Shown here: piece after piece, positions 1-10,699 of the stretch
Position numbering within the stretch: position 1 is the first letter of the stretch
How the letters are laid out: the number at the start of each line of letters is the position of its first letter
NCBI GenBank assembly: GCA_013146195.2
Contig: CM028377.1
Location: 35,035,632-35,099,631, forward strand
Length of the DNA stretch: 64,000 bases
Direction: 5' to 3'
From: Codonopsis lanceolata
Taxonomy: Eukaryota; Streptophyta; Magnoliopsida; Asterales; Campanulaceae
Translations under genes and position numbers: made by a program
The notes under the pieces: model-generated
Told to the model about the DNA's origin: nothing
The model's database searches: none
Seen by the model: the letters and a program-made list of their open reading frames with translations, nothing else

Positions 1-265
1 AAGAGGGCCGACCATGGGAGAACTTTCCAACAAGAGATAATTGGAATGGTTTGGCAAAAGCCGCAACCTGGGCTGGAGAGAGGCGAAGGGCAGGCTCACC
101 TTTATAGGTTGAGGGAGGAATAAATGGCAGATTAGAAGGCATCGAAGAAGAGGAAGCATGATCAGAAAAGAGGGAGGCAAAGGATTTTGCTTGAGTTGGG
201 GAAGGAGGAGCCGGAGGCTGAGGCAGAGGACCACCAGCCCCCACCTCAGCCATGGCCGGATTCAT
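1..265 (-). CDS. LINE ORF1 N-terminus (DUF4283-type), partial
   Basis: The frame is open from an ATG at 265 to the window edge, about 88 residues. A Pro/Ala/Gln-rich leader is followed by SFASLFS, then PPSTYKGEPALRLS and FQLSLVGKFSHGRP. That order is typical of plant LINE ORF1 proteins, where the DUF4283 domain precedes a CCHC knuckle and the protein coats the LINE RNA. A second in-frame ATG lies 12 nt downstream. The 3' part of the gene is outside the window. Confidence 0.75.
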   Translation of the reverse strand, partial: MNPAMAEVGAGGPLPQPPAPPSPTQAKSFASLFSDHASSSSMPSNLPFIPPSTYKGEPALRLSPAQVAAFAKPFQLSLVGKFSHGRPS

Positions 266-345
266 GCAGGCGAAAACCCTAAATTGCAAGCAAGCTAAAC
301 CCTAAAACGGCCCGTGTATTCCTTAGTTGCACCAATGGAACTTTC
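1..345 (-). mobile_element. LINE (L1-type), 5' end, runs off the window
   Basis: This is the 5' end of a non-LTR retrotransposon reading leftward out of the window. It has a short leader (about 266-345) and then an open ORF1. It interrupts the LTR to its right: similarity between the two outer LTR copies starts only at about 345, so the LINE marks the break. The leader contains two CCCTAAA words, which are not in tandem and are not telomeric. Confidence 0.75.
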
Positions 346-1888
346 AAGCCTTAATCTTTACTTAATCATTCATAGACAAATTCTTAAGTAAAGAGGGAAA
401 TAGGAGACGAGAACGAAAAACAGTTATGCGAAGACATTTTTGAAGGCCGTTCAGATAAAAATTATCTGAACGATTGAGTGCAGAGCACTCGGGTGATTAT
501 TGCACAATCAAGATCATTTGTATGTGAATTCAAATCTGAAGATATGAATGTAATATTTACAGACAGCTCTTCATCTTCCTTGGGCACCATCTGAATCTAT
601 CTTCAAATCGATCCAAGAGCTTGACCTCTAGCTTTAGGAATAAATTCCCGAAGCTTCAGCTAAAGACTGAGTTTTTCGAAGAAGGGTAAAGAACTCAAAT
701 CAAGAACTGGGTTCTTGACCAAGACACCAATCTCTGTCTATAGAAGTTTCTGATCTCTCTCTTCTTTTGCAATGCCTTTCTTCCTAGCAATTCACAAAGA
801 GTGTTTTGCTAAGATCTGGGTAAGCTCACTGCAACCTTCTGTGAAGATCTGAGATGCATTGGTGAAGACGATCTCTTGTAGATCTTACAGCTTCTTTGAC
901 GTTCTTGTTGTAAGTCTATTCGAAGATTGATTTTTTGATGAATCACTTTTCTATATGTGTATCTGTTTCGTTGAAGAAGAAGGTAGATTTCTTATATAGA
1001 CCGGGGTCAATTTGATCGTTGAGAGATGAAGATGGATTTTCTATCCATTAGAAATAATGACGTTGTTGAAGACTGTCGAATAGAGATGTTGTTCACTGGA
1101 TCATTGACTATTGGATAAAAGCTTTGTCTTGCAGATCCTTAACTAGTTGCCCGTCAGACTGTATTGATAAGTCTCTGAAAAGTGAGTCTAAATCATAATG
1201 CACTGTCAGGTGGTCTGTCCAATAAAGTAGATTCTTTTGACTTTTCCAAACAACGTGAGTGAGAGAGAGAAAGTCTTGCAGCATTAACTATGTCAGGCTT
1301 CATAAAGATTTGAATTGCTTTTGAAGCTTGGACATATTTTTCTTGTCTTGATCTTCTGGAGTCTTGTCTCTCTTCAGCACATGCAGAGCCAAGTCTGCTG
1401 GTGAGATGTTCAATTCTGATGAATGAGTCTTTAGACTGCTGGTTATGTCGTGAACATTCAAACCGTAGCAAGTTTGTTGGTAACATGTCTTCAAGGTATT
1501 TTCGTGATGCACATGATAAGTTTGCTAGTGACGAATCCTTTGAGAAACTTTGACACTACAGCACGTCTACTGATGGCGAGTCTTCAAAGTGTCCTTTAGT
1601 GCATATGACAAGTCTGCTGGTGACGAGTCTTACGAAAACCTTGATGCTACATCAAGTCTGCTGGTGCTAGTGCAAATGAAGTGCTGGTCTGTCAATCATC
1701 ATTAAGAAGGTAGGACTAGATTAGGATGACCCAACCTAAGACCTATGTGTCGTCAAACAAGTTGCCACACTAATCGGTACGCAGCCCTCTTAACCACTTG
1801 TTATGACACACAGTAATGGGAACAAGTAAATCAAAATATTCAAAATATGCAAGTTGATAAGTTAATTATCAAGAAGCATATTCCAACA
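346..1888 (-). repeat. 3' LTR of the outer retrotransposon (partial)
   Basis: It begins (minus strand) with TGTTGGAATATGC just after the purine tract and is truncated at about 345 by a LINE. The part at 1,380-1,680 holds degenerate tandem units built on AAGTCTGCTGGTGA / GACGAGTCTT. Short open frames at 1,193-1,512 are incidental to this repeat. Confidence 0.65.
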
Positions 1889-1904
1889 ATCTCCTCCTAT
1901 TTGC
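1889..1904 (-). other. Polypurine tract of the outer retrotransposon
   Basis: Minus-strand GCAAATAGGAGGAGAT abuts the TGTTGG start of the LTR. This is where plus-strand DNA synthesis would be primed, and it fixes the orientation of the outer element. Confidence 0.6.
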
Positions 1905-3658
1905 TTGGAACCATTACAAGATGGCATATACAAAGCACTGAAGCATTTATCAATACATAACAATAACATGCCCACAATGAATAATCATTTTATATCAAGG
2001 CATGCCCTATGTTGATAATCACAAGAACGATGGCCTTAGTATAGTCTACTATTGTTATTACAGACTCGATAAATCAAAGAACTAAACAGATAAAACAATA
2101 GAAAAAAAAACATTTTAGATCACTTAGGATATTTGAAAATATTTAATCAGGATCTAAAAAGTTTTAGATTCCTTTCTTGCATAAGGATTTTTATATTTGA
2201 AAGAGTGTTTTAGCAAGAAGGAAAGGCAAGTCCTTAAGTGAATATTAGTTTTGAAAGTTTTTCAATAAGGATTGCTCGTGATACCACTTTTTTTTAGAAA
2301 AAACATTATATCGAGAAAAAAAAAACATTTGATGTTTCTGTTGAAAATAAAGGATCTTTGTTGAAGGTAAGACACAATAGAGATATTTTAGTAAAAGAGT
2401 GTTTTTCAATATAAGTGCCACAAAGGCTGAACGTGATTCACAAAGAATCAGCTGTAGGGGTGAATTTTTCACCTTATGTGTGTCTTCCATTGATCAAGGG
2501 AAATTTTGGTTTTTTTAACCCTTGTTAGCAATGAACTTTTCTCCTTAGTTCATGAACTCTCCTCCTAAGGTTGTGAACTCTTCTATGTCTTGGACAGTTA
2601 TGGTCGAAATGCAATAACTCTCCTCCTTAAGGAATGACTCTCCTCCTTAATTAGTTATTCTCATTCATAGTTATAACAGATATGTCATAACTCTCCTCCT
2701 TAATGGTTGCAAGCAAGAGAGAGAAGAAAGAGAAGAAGGGAGAACATAAGAGAAGGACAGTAGACAAAGAAGATGCCATTTAAGAGAAAATATGCTAATT
2801 AGATTGAGAGAGTACTAAGAAAAAAGAATAATACATCCTAGTTCGAATCCCCAAAGCTACTAGTACTAGAACCTAAGGAATATTCTCTGTCTTGGTCAGA
2901 AAAACTTCGATTGCCGAACAACTCTCGAGTTATCAGCAGGTCTCCAGTGACAGGAAAGCGTTCATCCTTATGGATTGTGGAACGAATGGGTTGATAGGAG
3001 CAAAGGAAATTTCATATAATCCTAGCATACTTGTGAATGCAGACCCATTCACTCGTCTTCGCAAGATAGACCGGCAGATGAGAGAGAAGACGACTTCAGA
3101 CCAGTTGATGTTGTGTGAATCGAGAATAGCAATGGTGAAGTTTTGAAGTCTTCTGGTGTCATTCCCTGAGCCTGCTTCGTGAAATAGAAGGCATCGACTA
3201 AGAATTTCACCAATACAGTACACGTCTAGGGGATAATTGTTGATGTCAGGTACTGTAGTCATCGCGAGAATGGTAGCCAGCTCGGTGAAGCCATGATTCA
3301 TTAAGAATAGAATCATCAAGAGAGTCAAGTCCAACAGAGGGAAGCTGGAAGACTCGTGACAGGCTTTCAGCATTGAGGACGACGTCGGTACCTCGAATGC
3401 GACCATTGAAGCTCTTACCATCTCGTGCCAGTTGCATCCTTGAATAGAATTCGTCAACTAGTTGAAGGCTGTAGAATTGTTCGCGAAAAGTAAGGATGGA
3501 GACGAGTCTAGAACTGTGAAGAAGATCGATAATCGTTCCTCCAACAGTGTTGTCGAGGAGAAATTCTTCTCATTGAATCGTGTGACCTAGAATGTACGAC
3601 TGAGAGCCTATTCTGGTAACAAAGGATGATTCAGGAGGAACAAATGGACTAGAGACGC
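1905..3658 (-). mobile_element. Outer element internal region, 3' part
   Basis: Decayed internal sequence between the purine tract and the insertion point of the Tat/Ogre-like element. Repeated CTCCTCCTTAA / GAACTCTCCTCC words occur at 2,535-2,705. The only recognisable coding remnant is at 2,933-3,437. Confidence 0.5.
2933..3437 (-). pseudogene. Retroelement 'putative plant transposon protein' domain, frameshifted
   Basis: Two overlapping minus frames together resemble the plant transposon-protein domain found in accessory ORFs of plant LTR retrotransposons. The first (3,437 down to about 3,290) contains FNGRIRGTDVVLNAESLSRV followed by FQLPSVG, matching the usual 'RG..V.FS.E.L...LGLP' pattern. 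The second (about 3,290 down to 2,933) contains YPLDVYCIGEILSRCLLFHE and a later LICRSILRR stretch, matching the downstream helical part. A frameshift near 3,290 separates them. Its place next to the 3' LTR suggests an ORF after pol. The family match is from memory of the pattern, not from a search. Confidence 0.45.
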
Positions 3659-5388
3659 TGTAGGCACCCCAATTTCGTACCCCTGACATGTAACTCCGGC
3701 ATATGATATCAAGAACTGTTTATACTTAACAAAATGTCAAGTTACAGGGTTGAAAATGCAAAAGGAAAAGTAGGATGCATGAATAATGAACTGCAGGGGG
3801 GAAAGTGTCAAAAAAATGAAGTTGGAATAGTGGCTTGGCGCCGCGCCCAAAGTATTGTGTGTCCGCGTCAAGGTCTTCAACAGTGCCCGCTTCGTTAACG
3901 CATTGTACAAAATGTCAAGCACGCGGTACAAGTTGATGAAGCACAGATCCAACTATAAATAGAGGTGCCCGGCTCCCCATTTCGACGAAGAATTTCGCTG
4001 AAGGCTGAAAGTCCAGATTCACTCTGCGTAAATTTTACGCAGCGTCCGATCCCCCACTCTTAAAGCCTCAAAACCCTGTCAAACCTCCTCCAAACACAAA
4101 TCCAACTGATTAAAGTGATCCCTAGCCCTTTAGTTAGGTATCCACCTTGTTTCCCCGACCCAAAAAATCCCAAAGTAAGCCGTTACTCTGCCCGAGTAAA
4201 TAGGCTAAAATCACCTGAAATAAGCCGTTATTCCGCCCAACCAAATAGGCCAAAACCACCGAAACTAAGCCGTCATTCTGCCCGAGTAAGTAAGCCAAAA
4301 CTACCATATATAAGTCGTCACTCCGCCCAAATCACATCAGCAACAGCAATAAAAGTCTCCCTCTCCCGAGAAGGACAGAGCGAGCACACCCCGCTCTAAA
4401 AGGTAATAGCCTTTAAGGGCGTTTTTATTTATTTACTTATCTATTTATTTATTATTTATAAAAGTTGTATTTAAAATCCGACCCAATGTAGTCAATATAA
4501 GTCGTTGTGCTGCCCGGATTAGATTAGGAGATATTATGTAAAAGAGCCGTTATAATGGCCAAATATTAAATACATTTGTAATTATTGTAAGGAAATGGCT
4601 GCAAGTCCGTAAATAATGTAGCCACGAATGTATTTGTTTTATTTTCATGTCCTTTAATGCTTTATTTATCTGCTAAATAAATATAACAATAAGCATACTT
4701 TAGCCAAAAACTATTTTGAGACCGAAAGGGCGAGTTGGGTGCCTAGCACCTTCCCAACTCGTAACTTAGCCTCCGAACCCGTTTTCTATCTCTGGTTTTC
4801 TTTTTTCTGGTTTTGCTTTATTTTTGCCTTAAAATAAAGATGGCGACTCTAAAACTTTTTGGATCCAGTGAGGCCTCGCAACACTCCTTCTTTGCACTTT
4901 TCTGTTCCCCCTAAAAAAGGAAGAATGGGAATGGAAGGGTGATGTATTCCCATATCCTGGTATCCCCTAAACAAGGGATAACTTGATGTGGGAAACCCAA
5001 AGCTCCCATAGTGATCCGAAACGGACCATAAGGCTATTTTTAATAAAATCCATAGTGGGGGCGTCGCAATATCCTTTTTTGCACTTTTATGTTTTTCCCT
5101 AAAAAAGGGAAAATGGGAATGAAAGGGTAATGCATTCCCATATCCTGGTATCCCCTAAAAAAGGGATAACTTGATGCGGGAAACCACAAGTTCCCATATT
5201 GGATTAAAAATCCACTAAAGGCAACCGAGGTGCATTCCAACGCGCTATCACAGACAACACTCATCTCGCACTTTTGATTTCGTCTTCCCCTAAACAAGGG
5301 AGGGTGGAACGAGAGCAGTGGTGTCCTGCATCCGCACGTACGCGCACCCCTAACCAAGGGCGCGAGCACACGGTCCCGGGAGCCCACA
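3659..5388 (+). repeat. 5' LTR of the Tat/Ogre-like element (1,730 bp)
   Basis: Starts TGTAGGCACCCC and ends GAGCCCACA. It is closely similar along its length to 11,512-13,250. The 3' third contains an imperfect tandem duplication of about 187 bp (about 4,880-5,225) and six short inverted repeats of the form CCCCTAANNAAGGG at about 4,906, 4,963, 5,095, 5,150, 5,285 and 5,346. Confidence 0.85.
3954..3961 (+). promoter_or_regulatory. LTR TATA box
   Basis: TATAAATA in the context CCAACTATAAATAGAGGTGC, conserved at 11,828-11,835 and, in CCTATAAATAGAGG, at 21,618-21,625. Probable core promoter of the LTR. Confidence 0.65.
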
Positions 5389-5389
5389 G

Positions 5390-5406
5390 TGGCGACTCTG
5401 TTGGGG
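5390..5406 (+). other. Primer binding site, tRNA-Arg type
   Basis: TGGCGACTCTGTTGGGG starts one base after the LTR end. Its reverse complement CCCCAACAGAGTCGCCA resembles the 3' end of plant tRNA-Arg species whose acceptor stem begins GACUCCG, with two differences. A tRNA-Arg primer is reported for Ogre-type elements, which supports the lineage call. Confidence 0.7.
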
Positions 5407-5616
5407 AGTTGTTTTATTTTAAATAAAATGGAGGGCTAGACTCATAAAACAAAACCTTTTTTTTTCTTTGTTTCTGACTAAAGTATGCTTATTATATTAA
5501 TTTATACATTTGAATATTGCGTTCCTATACATCCGTGTCTATATTTGTGGATATGATCCTCCATCTTGCAGCAGTTTCGTCCCGATAACTGTTACAGGTG
5601 TATTTAAAAATATCTT

Positions 5617-5666
5617 TTTAAAAAAAACAAAAAAAAATCGAAAATAGAAAAAAAAATCAAAAAATC

Positions 5667-5726
<60 letters not shown>

Positions 5727-5870
5727 ACAAAAATAAATAAATATATATATATATATATGTAAAAAAAAAAGGAAAATTGCGCAAGTTAAAAAAAATGATG
5801 AAAATAAATTGCGCAACAAAAAATATATATATAATAATAACAAAAATAAATAATAAACAGGGGCTGATTT
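5617..5870. repeat. A-rich and (TA)n low-complexity tract
   Basis: Oligo-A runs alternate with (AT)n of about 40 bp at 5,681-5,722 and 20 bp near 5,740. Open frames across it are not coding. Confidence 0.9.
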
Positions 5871-6222
5871 ATTATTCGTTGATGCTCGACTTAGACCATT
5901 TCGAATTGTGGATCCTGAAAAGAGTATAGGCCCTTCGCCTGGGATCAGTCCAGTCCTGGGGAGTCGAAAGGCATGTGGAATACGTTGGTCCTATACTCTG
6001 GAGAAAGAATCCACTGTTCCAGGGAAAGTCCGGAGACCATCAAAATAAAGCAGGTGTTTATCCGGTCAACTGTAGGGAACAATAAATAATAATAAAATAT
6101 ACTAATAAAGGCACGCTGTACTCCAAACCCAAAAAGCCTTCAGCCAGCCTCCTGATACCTCCAAACCCATTTTCCTCAGAAACCTGGCCCGAATTTGGAA
6201 AGACATAGATAGTACTGGCCGG

Positions 6223-6760
6223 TTGATATGGGAAATAAATACAGAAATCAGAACAGAAGGTATCAGTATCAAATCAGACAAGGGCAGAATTAGTGCAGAA
6301 AATACAGATCCAAGCAGTATGGCAACAGAAAATGAACAGTCTGCTACAGTTCCCCAAGAAGCATCAACCTTCCATGTTCCTCCAAATCCAACTTCCCAAC
6401 CAAACACCAACCCACCAAATACCTATTATTACCAAAATTTTAACCCTTTTTCATCATACCTTCCTTATCCTACCCAAAATCCATATCCAATCAAAAATCC
6501 ATATCTTGCTCAATATCCTTATCCTGCCCAATATCCTTATTCTGCCTAATATCCCTATCCTACCCAAAATCCATATCCTGCCCAATATCCTTATCCAATC
6601 CAATATCCTTATCCAGCCCAGAATCCCTATCCAGCCCAATATCCCTATCCTGCCCGATATCCATATCCAGCCCAATATCCATATCCAGCCCAAAATCCTT
6701 ACAGACACCACAGCCAGGAATTAACCCAGCCTTCCCTAATCCTGTCAGCATCTACCAAAA
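6223..6760 (+). pseudogene. Gag-like remnant with Tyr-Pro-rich repeats
   Basis: A plus frame from 6,223 encodes a Gln/Thr/Pro-rich segment and then an array of (A/T)Q(Y/N)PYP units. It is stopped by TAA at 6,547-6,549, after which the same frame carries on with further units to about 6,700. The position just behind the primer site and leader suggests gag. I recognise no capsid or zinc-knuckle motif. Near 6,780 another frame starts MEADIENLKTMMLKILNQ, a possible coiled coil, and soon ends in stops. Confidence 0.5.
6460..6705 (+). repeat. 18-bp coding minisatellite (PYPAQY/N units)
   Basis: About 13 tandem units of roughly 18 bp on the pattern CCCAATATCCTTATCCTG. The period is a multiple of three, so all three plus frames and the minus frames stay open, which explains the several overlapping open frames here. 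Confidence 0.85.
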
Positions 6761-6975
6761 CCCAACTCTCCCGCCCGCCAAAATGGAGGCTGACATCGAA
6801 AATTTGAAAACCATGATGCTTAAAATTCTAAACCAAGAAGTTTCTGATAAAAATTTGGGGGACAGCTTCCTGGGTATAATGGATGAAGGCACTTATTATA
6901 AAAGAGCTCCCTGCTGAGTTTGAATCTATTTCTAATAAGTCTCTGCAGAACTAGTATATTAAGACCGGCCCGCTT

Positions 6976-7239
6976 TTGACGCCCGCAGATCTAGTGGACC
7001 GCTTCGGATATATTACCCCTATTCTTTTCCCTGGCTTTATGGATTGGTCATCTACCGATCCGCTCCCTAAAGTTGAGGATCTCAAACCCCAGGTCCTCAA
7101 TAATGTAATAAACCCTCTACGGTTTGCTTTTAATAATAATCTAAATGTCTTTGCTTATTTCTTAGTTGCACCTACATTAAAAGACGCATTAAATAATTAT
7201 AATGAGGAGTCATTTAATAGGACCCAAAAAGATTTTTAA
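6976..7239 (+). pseudogene. Unrecognised retroelement ORF fragment (87 aa)
   Basis: An open frame starting MTPADLVDRFGYITPILFPG and containing WSSTDPLPKVEDL and an Asn-rich stretch, ended by TAA. It lies between gag-like and pol remnants of the same element and is probably part of its decayed polyprotein. I do not recognise the domain. Confidence 0.3.
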
Positions 7240-7383
7240 AAAATTATTTGCTTGAGCTTGTAAAGTCAGTAGAGCACCAGAGACAACATCATTCATCAAC
7301 AGCAACTGAAGATTTACCCACTATCAATCTGGGGCTGGACAAGGAAATAAAAAGAAATCAAAATCAGCAGCTACCTGCAAAGT

Positions 7384-8179
7384 TCTGAAAAGGATAACAC
7401 TCATGGATCTCCTCAAAGAGTTCGTGGACATGTTTACCTGGTCCTATGAAGATGTGTCGAGGGTAGACCCAGCCATAGTCAAACACCGGATCCCCATATA
7501 TCCGGATGCTCGACCAATCAGACAAAAGCTCCGCCGCATCAAGCCAGAATGGTCACTACAAGTCAAAAAAAAATAATCATGAAACAGCTGCACGTCAACT
7601 TCATTCGGGTAGTAAAAAAAAGTAAAAAAAAAAGAGCAAATTAAAAAAAAATACACGATCTGGCTGTCCAATATAGTGACCGTTCCCAAGCCCAATAGGA
7701 AGGTCCGGATCTGCATAAGACTTTCGCGACCTCAACAAGGCGTCGCCCAAAGATGACTTCTCTCTTCCCAATATCAATATTGTGGTAGACGCCGTTGCTG
7801 CTCATGAAATCAGATCCTTCGTCGACGGCATGCTGAACTATAGTCAAATCAAAGGCAGCAGGAGACCAAGAAAAGACCTCATTCACCACCCCTTTGGGGG
7901 ACCTACTGCTATCATGTCATGCCGTCTGGGCTAAAAAATGTTGAGGCTACTTATCAAAAGGCTTCTACCACTCTTTTCCACGATGTGCCGTATATTGTCA
8001 AAGAGATCCGGTCAGGAGATGTCGTACTCCTCACAAGCCACGAAAGAAAAGACCTTGTTCAGCCCTCCAATCTCAACGAGCTTAAAAGGTATTGTGCCCG
8101 AGCCACCCTATCCGGCAAGTGCTTCCCTCTCCAGCTCGCTAGGCTGAAAACCCGAAAGGGCGGCCTAGGCAAAATTTAG
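7384..8179 (+). pseudogene. Gypsy reverse transcriptase fused to integrase C-terminus, broken
   Basis: Pieces in shifting frames match Tat-lineage reverse transcriptase. In order: LMDLLKEFVDMFTWSYEDV (about 7,400), IKPEWSLQVKK, WLSNIVTVPKPNRKVRIC (about 7,655), then SPKDDFSLPNINIVVD and SFVDG (about 7,750-7,840), then LKNVEATYQKASTTLFHDV (about 7,925-7,985). The next residues, YIVKEIRSGDVVLL and PSNLNELKRY, belong to the end of integrase. About 1 kb or more (catalytic YVDD box, RNase H, integrase core) is therefore missing at about 7,988. Several frameshifts and stops occur, so it is not functional. Confidence 0.75.
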
Positions 8180-8374
8180 AGCAAAATAAAAAATATATAT
8201 AATAAAAAAATGAAAATAAGGAGAAATAAGGACTCGGTAGGCTGAAAACCCGAAAGGGCGGCCTAGGCAAAAATTAGAGTAAAATAAAAAAAATGATGAA
8301 AAAAAAACAAAAAAGAAATAATAAGGGCTCGCTAGGTTGAAAACCCGAAAGGGCGACCTAGGCAAAAATTAGAG
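8134..8374 (+). repeat. Three copies of the polyprotein C-terminal unit
   Basis: GCTAGGCTGAAAACCCGAAA (then GGGCGGCCTAGGC) occurs at about 8,134, 8,233 and 8,325, separated by A-rich DNA. The first copy encodes the end of the pol frame (ARLKTRKGGLGK, then stop). The flanks GCTAGG / CCTAGGC form an imperfect inverted repeat. Confidence 0.75.
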
Positions 8375-8375
8375 C

Positions 8376-8378
<3 letters not shown>

Positions 8379-8436
<58 letters not shown>
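8379..8436. repeat. (AT)n microsatellite
   Basis: An uninterrupted AT dinucleotide run of about 58 bp. Confidence 0.95.
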
Positions 8437-8439
<3 letters not shown>

Positions 8440-10690
8440 GAGAAAGAGGGGAGGGAAAGCACTCTTTGAAACTTCGACATCCTACCTCCAATCTTCAGCA
8501 GGCAAGGGGGCTCGACTAACAGAAGAAAAAGAAAAACCACGACAGAGGCTCACATTAAAACACTAAAATATAATATTACAGGTCCTAAGGTGCAACTTAG
8601 GAATAATTGCTAAAGAAATTTAGTTTATGCATTAATTTCCTGTACATATCTATTATTGCCTCTACCCCCCTTTGTTTCCCCCCAAAATTATCCTTCATTT
8701 GCAGCTTAAGCCCCGGAGCAGTCCATCAGTGTCTGCGGCGTCCGCCTGGCCGGGCCCATGTACTTCTTCTGCAAGGCACAGAAAAGGCTTAGTCTCATCA
8801 GAATGAGAAGCACCAGAAGTGTCCTCATCCTATTCATCATCCGCACTGCCGTTGTCCTGAAACAGCCAGACGACTTGGATTCCAATCATTCACTGCTGCC
8901 CTGTCTGATTACGAAGAAAAATGCAGCAGCTGTGAGAATAGCCTTATGCCAAGTGTAGCCCTGCAACAATTATATGGCCGAGAACAGGAGGGGGTGACTG
9001 TCTTTTCCTCTCCCCGCATATTAAAAAAAAGAAAGAAAAAGAAAAGTCTGTTCGAGCCCGAAGGTATATTCCTTTAAAATCCATTTTGGAAATACAGCGT
9101 GTCATTACCTATTAGATACCGGTATAGCTTTGCTTTGGGCGTGTGTCTTGAGTCTGCGTGTTTTTTTTTTATTTTGCATCATATAAAATTAGATTGCATT
9201 GTAAATGTTTGTACCGATTTAAAAAAAAAAACAAAAACACAAAACACAAAACACAAAACACAAAAACAAAAACACAAAACAAAAACAAAAAAACAAAAAC
9301 AAAAAACAAAAAAAAAAATATATATATATGTATTGTTTTGTATCTAAATAGGCATTTTTGCATTCTAGGCATCGTAAAAGTGTGTTTTGCATTTTAAAGA
9401 TATGTACTACATTTTGCATTATTGCATGCATGATAGAATAAAGAATGCTCATGCATCATGCTAATAAACATCCTGTAATTTTTAGGCATCACATTTGCAT
9501 CAAAAAAACTAGTACATGCATCTAGCATTTGCATTTATTATCCAATAAGTTGCATTAAGGGTGCGCTAAAAAGAAAATAAAATGCCACCAACCAGGAAAA
9601 TAAATATTCTTATGGCATTTACTACGTTCCTGCAGCATAAGAATGCATGAAAAATAAATTTTAGGGCATAAAATATACTTGTTTTGTCTCATATTTATCC
9701 GAGAATATGTCCAAAAATGTGTTCAGAAAAAAATTGAATTGTATTCCGAAAAGTCTGTTTCGTGAACACATAACATGCAAAATATGCTTTAGCCTGGAAC
9801 ACGCATCATATAGCCTCATTTGCATTCATAATATAAATCATGCATGGTAGGGTCAAAAAGTGACCACTAGTTTAATCATGCATCGTAAGAATAAATTGCA
9901 TAAATTTCATGCATCATTATTTAATTGCATCATTTAGGCATAGATAGGACATGCATAAGCATTATTAATAAAGTCATAAATGCTTCAAAAGTGCCAAACA
10001 GTGCCAAAATCTAGCAGATCTGAAGTATACCCAGGCGAATCCAAAAAAAAAAAAAAAGAGGAATATGAAAAACAAAAAAGAGGAATATTGAAAAACAAAA
10101 AATGAGAAATATGAAAAAACAAAAAAGAAAAAAAGAGAGAAAATAAACAGGTAATAAGCATGCAAATAAAGAAAAGTGACAGGCATGCAGAATAAAAAAA
10201 AGAGAGAAAAAAAGAAGAAAAAAAAAGAAAAAAATAGGGAGAAGAGAAAATGCATGTACAAGAGAAGAAAATAAAATTTATAGGTGCATGCAACAAAAGG
10301 AAATGTGGCGGAAGAAGAAGAAATTTTCAGCTGAAGCTAGAAAATGGAGCGAAAAGAAAACAGCAACAAAGAAAAGGTGATTTCAGCTGGTACCAAGAGA
10401 TGCTGCAGCAAGAAAAAGAAGTTTCTAACCAAGGTTAGAGGGAGCAGTAAAGAAAAATGCAGCAGCATCAAGAAAAATTTTCCAGCTAAAGTCGAAGACA
10501 TAGCGGAACAGGGGAAAATATTTTCCAGCGAGGGCTAGAACGGTGACAAAAGAAAAATCCCCAGCAAAGTGCAGCGAAAAACAGCGTAAAGCAGCAAGAG
10601 GCAGCAAAGCAACAGTAGCAACAATTTGCTGCATGGACACGGCAAAGGTAAAGAAAAGGAAGGTATTTTCCTTTTTTGTAGTGCATTTGT
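8440..10690 (+). other. Noncoding 3' region of the Tat/Ogre-like element
   Basis: No recognisable gene. It holds an (ACAAAA)n-like tract at about 9,220-9,320, many TGCAT/GCATCA words at 9,360-9,960, purine-rich AAAAGAG tracts at 10,040-10,240, and GCAGC/GAAAA-rich sequence at 10,300-10,640. Lys-rich or Phe-rich open frames here come from composition. Confidence 0.6.
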
Positions 10691-10699
10691 ATAATGTTT

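Noticed and set aside
293..316. Two CCCTAAA words suggesting telomeric sequence
   Set aside because: Only two, not in tandem, within a LINE leader. The CCCTAA words in the LTRs are parts of small inverted repeats, also not telomere arrays.
5617..5870. Possible matrix attachment region or origin in AT-rich DNA
   Set aside because: Simple (AT)n and oligo-A only. Nothing distinguishes it from ordinary microsatellite in a retrotransposon.
6293..6751. Overlapping open frames on both strands (Ile/Leu/Pro and Ile/Gly/Trp repeats)
   Set aside because: Shadows of an 18-bp tandem repeat whose period keeps all frames open. At most the Tyr-Pro frame is meaningful.
9099..10540. Several open frames of 60-100 codons on both strands, Lys- or Phe-rich
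   Set aside because: They follow A-rich and ACAAAA-type low-complexity DNA in the noncoding 3' part of a retrotransposon. Composition explains them and no motif is present.
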